NCBI GenBank assembly: GCA_002172675.1
Contig: NETF01000154.1
Location: 1 to 61,954 of the forward strand
Length of the DNA: 61,954 nt
Reading direction: 5' to 3'
Origin: an unicellular cyanobacterium SU3
GTDB lineage: Bacteria; Cyanobacteriota; Cyanobacteriia; Cyanobacteriales; Microcystaceae
Shown here piece after piece: positions 34,461 through 43,504 of this stretch (positions are counted from its first letter, which is position 1; every line of letters starts with the position of its first letter). Under the pieces are notes generated by a model that saw only the letters and a list, made by a program, of their open reading frames with translations, was not told the origin of the DNA and searched no databases. The position numbers were made by a program, and so were the translations under genes.

Positions 34461-35624
34461 CTACTGAAGCTGTTGCTTGAGCTTCACAGAGTCTACTTCG
34501 CACGCCTGTAGAACGCGCATGGCCATACCCCCACCCGTCTCTCCTTCTTGCAAAATGCCAAGTAGCAGATGTTGTGGAGTCATCTGTTTGTAACCTTGCT
34601 GTTTTGCCTGTTGAGCAGATAGTTCCAACACTCGGTAGGCACGAGGAGTAAAAGGAATTTCTGCGGGAATTTTTGTAGCAGGAACGGTACAAGAAGCTAA
34701 CCAGTCACCGAAGAGGTTGTGTGCAATAACAAAGTCCACACCCTGGCTCTTGAGAGCTTGTGCTGCTGGGGTGGTTCCGACACTGAGCAACCCTAAAAGC
34801 AGCCCTTCTGTGCCGAAAAAGTTGAGGTGTAGCTCTCGCATAGCTTTCTGTCCGCGAGTTAGCACTTCATTGGTTTCGGGGGTGAGGCGATCCAAAGAAA
34901 AACCGATCATCTCTTCTCGGATTGACAACAGTGCTACAGCCTTGAGAATATATTCGAGCGTAACCGCATCTAATGTACCCCAACTAGCAACTTCAGCTCC
35001 TTCCCTCTGATAGAGTTGGGTGAGAGCTTCATAAAGTTGCAAGTCCCCAGCAACAAATGAGAGGATGCTGGCACGCCACTGCCATGCCATTTGCTGTACT
35101 TTTGGATCATTAAGATCACGACCTTGGGTAATATGGGATCTGGCCTGCTCCAATAAAGAGAGCCACTGTGCCTGCCCCTGATTCAATCGGGCTTCGAGTA
35201 AATCATGTTGTTCTTGAGTTAAATATTGTTGAGTCATAGTTAGGTTCTCTATTATCTGCATAAGATCATCAACTGCAACAGATTGAGAAGATTGGAGTTG
35301 TTGGGCTAGGGTGCTAAGCTTGGTAAAGAGTGACTGCGACACGGCTATCTGCTCTTGGAGTCGCGCTAAATGCAGATTGATGACATTCGGTAAGGAGAAG
35401 TCAGGATTTTCTAAACATTCGCGAATTTCCTTAAGGGCAAAACCCAACTGTCGCAAGGACAAAATTTGCTGAAGTCGTGCAATGTCCGCTTCGCTGTACA
35501 GTCGATACTCAGCCTCGGTGCGTTGCGAGGGAACCAGCAAACCAATCTCGTCATAGTACCGCAAAGTCCGAATAGATAGTCCAGTTTGTTTTGCCAATTC
35601 CCCGATTTGTAATAGCTTGGGCAT
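34461..35624 (-). CDS. MerR regulator fused to TipAS-like and double ClpN domains
   Basis: 387 residues from the ATG at 35624, chosen because the promoter at 35672-35702 places the transcript start downstream of the earlier TTG. Order: MerR DNA-binding domain (about 1-75; IGELAKQTGLSIRTLRYYDE), dimer coil, a TipAS-like helical domain (about 125-215; YLTQEQHDLLEARLNQGQ), and two Clp-N repeats (about 235-387; NFFGTEGLLLGLL and FTPRAYRVLELSAQQAKQQG with PQHLLLGILQEGE). Clp-N domains recruit substrates and adaptors in ClpC, so this protein may sense a peptide, phospho-arginine or drug, or be a target of the Clp protease. No clp gene adjoins. Confidence 0.85.
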   Translation of the reverse strand: MPKLLQIGELAKQTGLSIRTLRYYDEIGLLVPSQRTEAEYRLYSEADIARLQQILSLRQLGFALKEIRECLENPDFSLPNVINLHLARLQEQIAVSQSLFTKLSTLAQQLQSSQSVAVDDLMQIIENLTMTQQYLTQEQHDLLEARLNQGQAQWLSLLEQARSHITQGRDLNDPKVQQMAWQWRASILSFVAGDLQLYEALTQLYQREGAEVASWGTLDAVTLEYILKAVALLSIREEMIGFSLDRLTPETNEVLTRGQKAMRELHLNFFGTEGLLLGLLSVGTTPAAQALKSQGVDFVIAHNLFGDWLASCTVPATKIPAEIPFTPRAYRVLELSAQQAKQQGYKQMTPQHLLLGILQEGETGGGMAMRVLQACEVDSVKLKQQLQ

Positions 35625-35671
35625 AGGTAGCTTTGACTCCGATTTCCCGAAAGTTTTCAGTTGATGATTAA

Positions 35672-35702
35672 ATTCTAAAGAATGACGTAACGTAAGACTC
35701 AA
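35672..35702 (-). promoter_or_regulatory. MerR-type promoter with 19-base spacer
   Basis: On the minus strand TTGAGT and TAGAAT are separated by exactly 19 bases, which contain CTTACGTTACGTCATTC, the dyad typical of TipAL/Mta-type MerR operators. MerR activators work by twisting such over-long spacers. The site lies 48 bases upstream of the ATG at 35624, so the gene is autoregulated. Confidence 0.75.
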
Positions 35703-35922
35703 GAGCTTTTTTTAACGTGAGTTCGACGGAAGGAAATGTATGGATAACTCACAACTATCAAAGAGTCTTAAACCTCATTTTGTCCTTGAATAAGTTATTA
35801 TTCTGAACCCCGAACCCCTAACACCAAACTCACGTTTAACTAATATTGCTTTTTCTTTTTGTCTATCCTCGGTAGATATGTAATAGATTAGAAAATATCA
35901 AACCACCAACTTATTGAGAATT

Positions 35923-37200
35923 ATGCGCCTTAGACAAAATATTGTTGCCATATTTTCTACCTTTGTTCAATTTGAGGCAGGTGAGTTTAGCTATTGGTCT
36001 AGCGATCCGAAATTGCGTCGCAGCATGGAAAAATGTTTAGTTGGGCAGTCTGTTAAAGAGCGATCGCACAACTTTTGGGGACTTTATTGGTACAAAGTCT
36101 GGCAAGTCTCTTCTCAGTCTCAACAAAAACCCCAGATAATGCAAGCGAAATCCCATCTGAGTGCCTATTTACAAGAACCTGGCTACTGGGCGGCGAAAAA
36201 GGCGACCACTGACTTTGGCCACCTTAAATATGAAGTGTCTGATTGTTTTCAAATCGCTTTATCTTCTATTGATTCGATTCTTCAAGGCTTTGATCCCCTA
36301 CAAAAAAGTAATTTTAAAAGTTATGCCACTGTTATTTTATCCAACTATATTAGAGAAATTCTTCGACAAAGACAAGAAATTGATATTTGTAGTCCTTGGG
36401 CTTTGTTACGTAAATTGAGTCAAAAACGGTTAGTAGAATCATTACAACAAGCTGGTTTAAACAGGGAGGTAATTGATAGTTATGTGCTAGTTTGGAAGTG
36501 TTTTAAGACCAATTATGTTCCTAGTAGCGATTCGTCTCGAAGGAGAACCCGTCAATTACCCAAACCCGATGATGCTACCCTAGAAGCGATCGCCCATCAA
36601 TATAATCAAGAACGCTACGCACAGTTAGATGCACCTGGATCAACCCTTGACCCTAAAATCATAGAACAATCTCTTCTCTATTGTGTCAAAGCAGCCCGAT
36701 CTTATCTTTACCCTAGCGTCAAATCCATTAATACCCCAACCCCAGGCCAAGAAAGCGGGGAATTACTGGATATTTTACCCGACTCTAAATCTGAGTCTCT
36801 ATTAGGAGATTTAATTACCGAAGAAGAAGAACAGCAACGTTTATCTCAACAAACCCAAATTAATGAGATATTGACAGAAATTTTGACGCAAATCAAACCA
36901 GACTTGCAACAAATTCTCGATCTTTATTATGGTCAAGGATTAACACAAAAAGAAATTGCTCAACAGTTAGCAACCAAACAATATACCGTTTCACGGCGTT
37001 TAACCAAAGCAAAACAAACCCTGTTGCTGAAATTAGGTCAATGGAGTCAACAAACCCTGCATATTTCCTTAACATCCGACATACTCAATAGTATGAGTGT
37101 CGTTTTAGAGGAATGGCTGACTCATCATTATCGTCCCTTCGGGACAAGTAGTCAGGAGCGGTCAGACCCCGCGCCGCCGAAGGGCGCAAGGGAATGCTGA
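35923..37200 (+). CDS. Sigma-70 family factor of the CHAT cluster
   Basis: 425 residues from the ATG at 35923 (a TTG three codons earlier is possible). A region-2-like helical part lies near 100-175 (NFKSYATVILSNYIREILRQ) and a clear region 4 near 335-375 (LTQKEIAQQLATKQYTVSRR). The long insertion between them, which includes SRRRTRQLPKPDDAT, is unusual for an ECF factor. The last 25 residues (from HHYRPFGTSSQERSD) are encoded by a palindromic repeat, so the original end is lost or extended. It opens a same-strand row with DUF1822 (145 bases on) and CHAT/CHASE2. It likely directs a small regulon under control of those two. Confidence 0.8.
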   Translation: MRLRQNIVAIFSTFVQFEAGEFSYWSSDPKLRRSMEKCLVGQSVKERSHNFWGLYWYKVWQVSSQSQQKPQIMQAKSHLSAYLQEPGYWAAKKATTDFGHLKYEVSDCFQIALSSIDSILQGFDPLQKSNFKSYATVILSNYIREILRQRQEIDICSPWALLRKLSQKRLVESLQQAGLNREVIDSYVLVWKCFKTNYVPSSDSSRRRTRQLPKPDDATLEAIAHQYNQERYAQLDAPGSTLDPKIIEQSLLYCVKAARSYLYPSVKSINTPTPGQESGELLDILPDSKSESLLGDLITEEEEQQRLSQQTQINEILTEILTQIKPDLQQILDLYYGQGLTQKEIAQQLATKQYTVSRRLTKAKQTLLLKLGQWSQQTLHISLTSDILNSMSVVLEEWLTHHYRPFGTSSQERSDPAPPKGAREC

Positions 37201-37202
37201 CC
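37160..37202. repeat. GC-rich palindromic repeat overlapping the sigma gene end
   Basis: GGTCAGACCCCGCGCCG and GGGCGCAAGGGAATGCTGACC form an imperfect hairpin. A related unit lies in the MITE at 7691-7730. The sigma factor stop codon (37198-37200) is part of it. Confidence 0.65.
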
Positions 37203-37345
37203 AAGAGAGTCAGGAGTCAGGAGTCAGAATTCATATCAATAATTAAAGAATGTCTCTCCTTAAGTCTTACATTCTGACGACCGACCTCGGTGAATCGCCC
37301 TAAAACCTGTCTTCTCCTTAACCACTGTTTATCAAGGAATATCTA

Positions 37346-38497
37346 ATGACCTTTTTATTTGCCCAACCCAATCAACTTTGGCTTGAACTGTCTGAGACTA
37401 ACCTCTCCCAAGCTTGGGAACAAAGCCATATTTGTTCGAGTGCAACCACCCGATGGCGAGCTTATCTCAATCAACTTAGCTTAACTGGCTTTCTTACTTA
37501 TGTTCAAGAAGAATTATCCCATGAAGTTCAAATTTGGCCAGACGATCCTTTGACTAACTTGTGGGAATTGATGGAGGGTTCAATCTTTATTTTAGGGGAT
37601 AAACGCATTGTCCTGTTACCCACTGAAGCAATGGACGAAGATGAACTACGGGTTCCTCAAGAATGGGTTGATATTCCTGAATGGGTGGCTGATTATTATC
37701 TTGCTGTTCAAGTTAATTTAGATGAACAATGGTTAAATATTTGGGGTTACACAACCCATCAAAAGTTAAAAGAGAAAGGACAGTATGATAGTCGCGATCG
37801 CAGCTACAGTTTAGAGAAACCTTTTGTATTTCGGGATATGAACGCTTTTTGGGTATCCCAAGAACTGGCGATACAAGAAGTAACTCAAGCAGAAGTTGTT
37901 CCTTTAACGTCTTTATCTTCCGTCCAAGCAGAAAATTTAATTGAACGTTTAGGTAATGTTGAGGTCAAAGAACCTCGTTTAGCCGTTCCTTTCCCCCTTT
38001 GGAGTTCACTTATTGCTAATGCGACTTGGCGCAAACAACTGTCTCAACGTCGTCAAGGTAACGTTGAAAATAGCTTACTCACTCATTTAAGTCGTTGGTT
38101 TGATAATCTTTTTGAAACCCCTTGGCAAACCCCAGAAACCTTAAATTTAGCTTTCAGTCGTCGACGGAATACCATAACTAATCCTAATAATATTCAACGG
38201 GCAAATTTAATTACCCTTGGTAGTGAACAAGTGATTTTACTGGTAGAATTAACCCCTGAAGATGATGATAGAATCGCTGTCAGTTTGCAACTGGTTCCCC
38301 CATCTGATGGTCGTTATTTACCAGAAATGGTACAACTAACCTTACTATCTGGAACAGGAGATATTTTACAATCAATACAATCTCGTACTCAAGATAATGC
38401 CATCAGAATTCCTCGCTTTAAATGTCCTAAAGGATTGCGTTTTCGTCTTCAGATAACACTTAATGACCATTCCATTACAAAGAATTTTATCGTTTAA
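37346..38497 (+). CDS. DUF1822 family protein
   Basis: 383 residues, typical of DUF1822, a family known to me only from cyanobacteria. Recognisable parts: LWELMEGSIFILGDKRIVLLPTE, VPQEWVDIPEWVADYYLAVQ and FRDMNAFWVSQELA. The first two thirds look globular with many Trp; the end is beta-rich (QVILLVELTPEDDDRIAVSL). No signal peptide or membrane helix, so cytoplasmic. AAGGAATATCTA precedes the ATG. It lies between the sigma factor and the CHAT/CHASE2 gene, whose ATG follows this stop directly (TAAATG). A role as the link between them, such as an anti-sigma or protease target, is an inference. Confidence 0.75.
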   Translation: MTFLFAQPNQLWLELSETNLSQAWEQSHICSSATTRWRAYLNQLSLTGFLTYVQEELSHEVQIWPDDPLTNLWELMEGSIFILGDKRIVLLPTEAMDEDELRVPQEWVDIPEWVADYYLAVQVNLDEQWLNIWGYTTHQKLKEKGQYDSRDRSYSLEKPFVFRDMNAFWVSQELAIQEVTQAEVVPLTSLSSVQAENLIERLGNVEVKEPRLAVPFPLWSSLIANATWRKQLSQRRQGNVENSLLTHLSRWFDNLFETPWQTPETLNLAFSRRRNTITNPNNIQRANLITLGSEQVILLVELTPEDDDRIAVSLQLVPPSDGRYLPEMVQLTLLSGTGDILQSIQSRTQDNAIRIPRFKCPKGLRFRLQITLNDHSITKNFIV

Positions 38498-40858
38498 ATG
38501 AGTAAACTGGTTGTTTTAAAATTGGGCAAAGGAGATTGGCAAGAGGGATTCTCTAACGTCAATATACAAGTTTCAGAACCTAATTATCCCATGTCTTTGC
38601 AACTAAACGGGAGTTTACCCCCCGATCCCAAATTATGGGATGATTATCAACAATGGCGAAGTCTCTACGAAGCATTATCCGAGAACGTAAGATTGCGTCG
38701 TTATCGAAATTCTATGTCATCGATGATGGAATTTGATACCGAAGAGGTCACTCATATTTCTGATGGGGAATTTCTTTATCTCTGCGAACAATTAGAAACC
38801 CAACTGAATCGATGGTTAAGTACAGAATCTTTTAGTCGTATTGAACGGCAATTACGCAGTCATGTCAATGTTTCTGATGAAATTCGTCTAATTATCGAAA
38901 CTGAAAACGAGGAACTGCGACGGTTTCCTTGGCATTTGTGGCATTTTTTTGAAGATTATCCTTTTGTTGAAGTCGCGTTAAGTCCGGCTGAATATGGACG
39001 GGTTTCGACGGTTTCAGTGCAACGAGAAGGAAAGGTCAGAATTTTAGCGATTTTAGGCAACAGTCAAGGGATCGATGTTGAAAAAGATCGTACCCTTCTC
39101 GAACAATTACCCGATGGGGAAGTCATTTTTTTAGTCGAACCGCAGCGTCAAGACTTGGATCGTTGGTTATGGGATGAACAAGGATGGGATATTTTATTTT
39201 TTGCTGGTCACAGTTTTAGTCAGTCCCAAGCAATGACGGGACAGTTAGAAATTAATTCTCAAGAGTCTCTTTCCTTATCACAGCTACGGAATGCCTTAAA
39301 AACAGCCATTCGTCATGGGTTAAAACTGGCTATTTTCAACTCTTGCGACGGTTTAGGACTCGCGCAACAATTGGCAGATTTACAAATTTCCCAAACCATC
39401 GTTATGCGCGAATCAGTCCCTGATGCGGTAGCGCAGGAATTCCTGACCCATTTTTTGAGAGCATTTTCGGGAGGAAAGTCTTTTTATCGTTCCGTTCGAG
39501 AAGCGAGGGAACGGTTACAGGGACTGGAAGGGACATTTTCTTGTGCGAGTTGGCTACCTGTCATTTGTCAAAATCCTGTAGAAATTCCTCCAACTTGGCA
39601 AGAATTACGAGATAAAAAAGTAAAATTACCCAAGACTTCTTATTCCCCACCAAAAGTAAGAAATATCATTCTTGCGAGTTTATCGGTTACTTTAGTGGTA
39701 ATGGGGTTTCGTTGGTTGGGATGGTTGCAAACTTGGGAATTGAAGGCTTTTGATTCTTTAATGGTACGTCGTCCCCAACAAACGGCTGATGAACGTTTAT
39801 TAATTATTGGCGCAGATGAAGAGGATCTCAACCGTTATGGTTATCCTCTGTCTGATGAAGTGATCGATCAACTGCTAACTCAATTGCAATCTTATCAGCC
39901 TTCGGTCATTGGCATGGATATTTTTCGAGATAAACCTGTATTGACATCTAATGTGCGTCAATCCTCTCCTTTATCCAAAACATTAACCCAGAGTCAAAAT
40001 ATTGTTGCTATCTGCACCTTTGGAAACAGTTTGGCCACCAGTGTTGCACCGCCCGAATCTATTTCCCCTCAACAAGTGGGTTTTGTCAACTTATATGACG
40101 ATCGCCAACCCACTCAAGGACAAGACGATATGGTTCGTCGCTATCTTCTATCTCGCAGTGAAAATTCTTTAGAAGCGATGTCCCGTTGCACGACTTCCTA
40201 TTCTTTTGCTTGGCAACTGGTTTATCGTTATCTTCAAAAACAGAATATTTCTGTGACTTCTCAAGGGGATAACTGGCAGTTTGGTAATGTTTTAGTTGAA
40301 CGATTAAAAAATAGAAGTAGTGGTTATCAAACCTTAGATGAACGAGGAAATCAACTATTAATTAATTACCGAAATACACCCCAAATTGCTCAACAAATAA
40401 CTGTTAGAGATATTTTAGAAAATAAGGAACATATTAATCCTGCTTGGATTAAAAATCGCGTTGTATTAATTGGAATTACGGCACCGAGTATTCCTGATAG
40501 ACATGATACGCCTCATGGAGAAATTAGAGGTATTAAGATTCATGGTCATGTGGTTAGTCAGTTATTGAGTGCAGTTGAGGAAAATAATCACACTTTATTT
40601 TGGTGGCTACCTCAATGGGGAGATTTTCTTTTATTGTTATTTTGGTCATTAGTGGGAGGCTTTATTTTTTATCTTCAGAAACCGCTTTATCGTCTAGGTA
40701 TTGGTGTTTTTTATTTGTTATTAATGTTAGGAATATATTGGTTTATTTTTATTCAGAATGGATGGCTTCCTCTCATTCCATCAGCATTAACTTTTTTAGG
40801 GTCAATTGGTGTGACGTTTTTGATCAAAAATATAAAATTCTCGAATTTAATAAGATAA
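38498..40858 (+). CDS. CHAT-CHASE2 membrane protein
   Basis: 786 residues. An N-terminal region of about 160 residues precedes a CHAT caspase-like domain (about 165-360) with ILFFAGHSFS (His238) and AIFNSCDGLG (Cys283), so the catalytic dyad is intact. One helix (about 389-407) leads to a CHASE2 sensor domain outside the membrane (about 412-690; WELKAFDSLMVRRPQ), and three helices close the protein (about 705-780). This reverses the usual plan, in which CHASE2 feeds a kinase or cyclase: here the output is a protease. Translation is coupled to DUF1822. The signal sensed is unknown. Confidence 0.87.
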   Translation: MSKLVVLKLGKGDWQEGFSNVNIQVSEPNYPMSLQLNGSLPPDPKLWDDYQQWRSLYEALSENVRLRRYRNSMSSMMEFDTEEVTHISDGEFLYLCEQLETQLNRWLSTESFSRIERQLRSHVNVSDEIRLIIETENEELRRFPWHLWHFFEDYPFVEVALSPAEYGRVSTVSVQREGKVRILAILGNSQGIDVEKDRTLLEQLPDGEVIFLVEPQRQDLDRWLWDEQGWDILFFAGHSFSQSQAMTGQLEINSQESLSLSQLRNALKTAIRHGLKLAIFNSCDGLGLAQQLADLQISQTIVMRESVPDAVAQEFLTHFLRAFSGGKSFYRSVREARERLQGLEGTFSCASWLPVICQNPVEIPPTWQELRDKKVKLPKTSYSPPKVRNIILASLSVTLVVMGFRWLGWLQTWELKAFDSLMVRRPQQTADERLLIIGADEEDLNRYGYPLSDEVIDQLLTQLQSYQPSVIGMDIFRDKPVLTSNVRQSSPLSKTLTQSQNIVAICTFGNSLATSVAPPESISPQQVGFVNLYDDRQPTQGQDDMVRRYLLSRSENSLEAMSRCTTSYSFAWQLVYRYLQKQNISVTSQGDNWQFGNVLVERLKNRSSGYQTLDERGNQLLINYRNTPQIAQQITVRDILENKEHINPAWIKNRVVLIGITAPSIPDRHDTPHGEIRGIKIHGHVVSQLLSAVEENNHTLFWWLPQWGDFLLLLFWSLVGGFIFYLQKPLYRLGIGVFYLLLMLGIYWFIFIQNGWLPLIPSALTFLGSIGVTFLIKNIKFSNLIR

Positions 40859-40916
40859 CTATGTCAGTACAGAATACTTATTATTAGGGAGTTTAAGAGA
40901 TTTTTGTACTCAAACT

Positions 40917-42290
40917 TTACAATTTACGTAACTTTTCTTCTAAAAAGGCTGCTACTTGTAAGATTTTTAACTCTTGATAAGGTGCAGCAATTAATTGGAC
41001 TCCCAAGGGTAACTTATTGGGTCTTAGAATAGGAAAAGATAACACAGGTAAACCGATAAAAGATAAGGGTTGAGTAAACTTGCCTAAGTTAGGACGAATT
41101 AATATTTCTTCACCATTAATAGTCATTTTTTCTTGTCCTATACGAGTGGCGACACAGGGAGTTGTAGGGGCAATAATAACATCAACCTTTTGAAAAATTT
41201 CTTTAATTTGATCTCGATACCAACGACGAAATCTTTGGGCTTGTATGTACCAAGTATTAGGAATAAATGCACCAGCTAAAAAGCGATCTCTGGTAGCTGG
41301 ATCAAAATCTTGTGGACGCGATCGCAAATTTTTTAAATGAAAATTAGAGCCTTCACAAGCGGTAATAATATAAGCAGCAGCCCTTGCTCTATGTGCCTCT
41401 GGAATAGTAATTATTTTCTCTATTTTTAATAGTTTAGCAATAGTTTCTACTGCTTCTAAAGCTTCTGTTTCTGCTCCTATTTGAAAATAGTCCCCTGCGA
41501 TAGCAATTGTTAACTGATCGATTCCCTCATTTAATTTATCAAAGCATAATTGAGGGGTTAAAGAAGTACATACAGGATCATGTTTATCTTCTCCTTGTAA
41601 AACATCAAAAATAGCTGCCATATCTCTCACGGAACGAGTCAAGCCTCCGATATGATCTAAACTATTAGAAAATAAAACCGTACCAGCTCGTGACAACCGT
41701 CCATAAGTTGGTTTTAAGCCAAAAACACCACACAACGCAGCAGGAACTCTAATTGAGCCATTAGTATCTGATCCCAAAGAAAAGGGGATTAAATTAGCAG
41801 CAATAGCAGCAGCCGAACCCCCTGATGATCCGCCTGAAATTCTACTTAAATCATGAGGGTTTGGAGTGGCACCATAGTGACTATTTTCTGTTACAAATCC
41901 ATAGGCATATTCATCCATATTCAAAGCTCCAACTAGGATCGCACCTACTGTCTTTAACTTTTTAATGGCTGTTGCATCTTGGGTTGCTGGCGCATTTTCT
42001 TGATTAATTTTTGAACCTGCTAAGGTGGTAACTCCTTCAATATCAAAGAGATTTTTTACAGCAAAAGGAACCCCTGACAAAATACCTGTATCTTCTCCTT
42101 TTCTTATTTTATCATCAAGGTTATTTGCTTGCTCAATGGCTTGATTTTTGAGGATAGTGGTAAAACAATTTAATATCGGGTTTTGCTGTTCAATATTATT
42201 AATAAATCCCTCAATAAGTTTAGTAGCTGTAATTTGTTTGTTTTTGATTTTTTGACTTAAAGCGATCGCATCTAAAGAATTAATATTCAT
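40917..42290 (-). CDS. Amidase, AtzE/GatA family
   Basis: 457 residues of the amidase-signature family. The Ser-cisSer-Lys triad is visible: PFAVKNLFDIEG (Lys), GGSSGGSAAAIAANLIPFSL (the two Ser). The partner encoded just upstream is DUF4089/AtzG-like, which points to AtzE-type 1-carboxybiuret hydrolases and not to the GatA subunit of tRNA amidotransferase, whose GatB and GatC partners are absent here. The ATG overlaps the small-subunit stop (ATGA). The real substrate in a cyanobacterium may be another urea-like amide. Confidence 0.82.
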   Translation of the reverse strand: MNINSLDAIALSQKIKNKQITATKLIEGFINNIEQQNPILNCFTTILKNQAIEQANNLDDKIRKGEDTGILSGVPFAVKNLFDIEGVTTLAGSKINQENAPATQDATAIKKLKTVGAILVGALNMDEYAYGFVTENSHYGATPNPHDLSRISGGSSGGSAAAIAANLIPFSLGSDTNGSIRVPAALCGVFGLKPTYGRLSRAGTVLFSNSLDHIGGLTRSVRDMAAIFDVLQGEDKHDPVCTSLTPQLCFDKLNEGIDQLTIAIAGDYFQIGAETEALEAVETIAKLLKIEKIITIPEAHRARAAAYIITACEGSNFHLKNLRSRPQDFDPATRDRFLAGAFIPNTWYIQAQRFRRWYRDQIKEIFQKVDVIIAPTTPCVATRIGQEKMTINGEEILIRPNLGKFTQPLSFIGLPVLSFPILRPNKLPLGVQLIAAPYQELKILQVAAFLEEKLRKL

Positions 42291-42475
42291 GGTTTAAAAA
42301 TAGGGGCAGGTTCAACGGTTTCAGGTAGTTCAAATTCAGTAACTAATGTGGCAATTTCAGCAATTTTTGTTACATTATCAATTACCCCCGGCATAGATTC
42401 AGAATTAATGGGTAAATCAATAATTACGGATGTTTGTTCAATATATTCTTTGATATTAATATTCTTAGTATTCAT
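42287..42475 (-). CDS. AtzG-like small subunit (DUF4089)
   Basis: 62 residues from the ATG at 42475 (a TTG three codons upstream is in frame). One helix-rich unit IKEYIEQTSVIIDLPI, then GVIDNVTKIAEIATLVTEFE and a Pro-rich end EPAPIFKP, as in the DUF4089 partners that stabilise AtzE. Its stop TGA overlaps the ATG of the amidase, so the two are translated as a unit. Confidence 0.75.
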   Translation of the reverse strand: MNTKNINIKEYIEQTSVIIDLPINSESMPGVIDNVTKIAEIATLVTEFELPETVEPAPIFKP

Positions 42476-42570
42476 AGATAACAAATTACTTTTCGAGACT
42501 CTGAAACCCTTGTCTATTGTTATTTTGAGAGATTCGCTTCCAAAAACGGGATGCTTCCCAGATTTTCTAT

Positions 42571-43392
42571 TTAAGATTGATGAATATGAATATCTCGTTG
42601 AGGAAAAGGAATGTTAATTCCTGCTTCATCAAATCGCTGTTTTACCGTTTCTTGTAAACTAAAATAAACGTCCCAAAAATCCGCTTGTTTCACCCAAGGA
42701 CGAACAGCAAAGTTGACACTACTATCTGCTAATTCTAAGAGTCCAACGGTTGGGGCAGGATCACTTAAAATACGAGGATCTTCTGCTAAAATATCTAATA
42801 ATAATTGTTTGGCTTGTTTAATATCATCGTCATAACCAATACCAAATACTAAGTCAATTCGGCGAGTTTCTTCTGCTGAATAGTTGGTAATACTACTTTC
42901 AAAAAATTTACTATTAGGAACAAAAATTCTACGGTTATCTGGACTGGTCAAAATAGTATTAAAAATTTGGATTTCTTTGACAATACCGGCGGTTCCTCCT
43001 CCCTCTACATAGTCTCCTACTCGAAAAGGACGAAAGATCACTAACATAATACCAGAGGCAATATTAGATAATGATCCTTGTAATGCTAAACCAACGGCAA
43101 TGCCTGCTGACCCTAAAATAGCAATTAATGAGGCGGTTTTAACTCCAATTTGGCCTAAAACCACAATAGTTACTAAGGCTATAACCGTGACATAAACAAC
43201 ATTACCCAGAAAGTTAATAATAGTAATATCAACTTGAGTTTTTTGTAGGGCTTTTTCTGCTAATCTTCGAGCAAATTTTGCAACTTGGATACCGACGATA
43301 AGAATAATAATTGCCGCGAGTAATTGTATTCCGAAAGTGACTGCCCACTCTTGCAATTTAATGAGAAGAGCTTCTAGATTGACGTTTTCCAT
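42571..43392 (-). CDS. MscS-type mechanosensitive channel
   Basis: 273 residues, near the length of E. coli MscS. Three N-terminal helices (about 16-40, 60-80, 85-120); the third has the pore pattern AILGSAGIAVGLALQGSLSN rich in Gly and Ala. The cytoplasmic beta domain follows (FRPFRVGDYVEGGGTAGIV) and ends with the alpha/beta vestibule (INIPFPQRDIHI). It should release solutes under hypo-osmotic stress. Same direction as the AtzEG genes but with an 86-base gap, so probably separate. Confidence 0.9.
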   Translation of the reverse strand: MENVNLEALLIKLQEWAVTFGIQLLAAIIILIVGIQVAKFARRLAEKALQKTQVDITIINFLGNVVYVTVIALVTIVVLGQIGVKTASLIAILGSAGIAVGLALQGSLSNIASGIMLVIFRPFRVGDYVEGGGTAGIVKEIQIFNTILTSPDNRRIFVPNSKFFESSITNYSAEETRRIDLVFGIGYDDDIKQAKQLLLDILAEDPRILSDPAPTVGLLELADSSVNFAVRPWVKQADFWDVYFSLQETVKQRFDEAGINIPFPQRDIHIHQS

Positions 43393-43504
43393 CTAAAATT
43401 ACCTACCTTAATAATTTCAGGACTTATTATACAGCAAATGCAGTTAAATCTAAAGCATCAAAACCCTTCAAAAATTTCAACAGCATTGAGTTTAATTCTT
43501 CATT

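Noticed and set aside
35625-35702. 26-codon extension of the MerR protein from a TTG
   Set aside because: The extension lies in the promoter (-35, operator and -10 at 35672-35702), and the MerR fold starts at the ATG at 35624.
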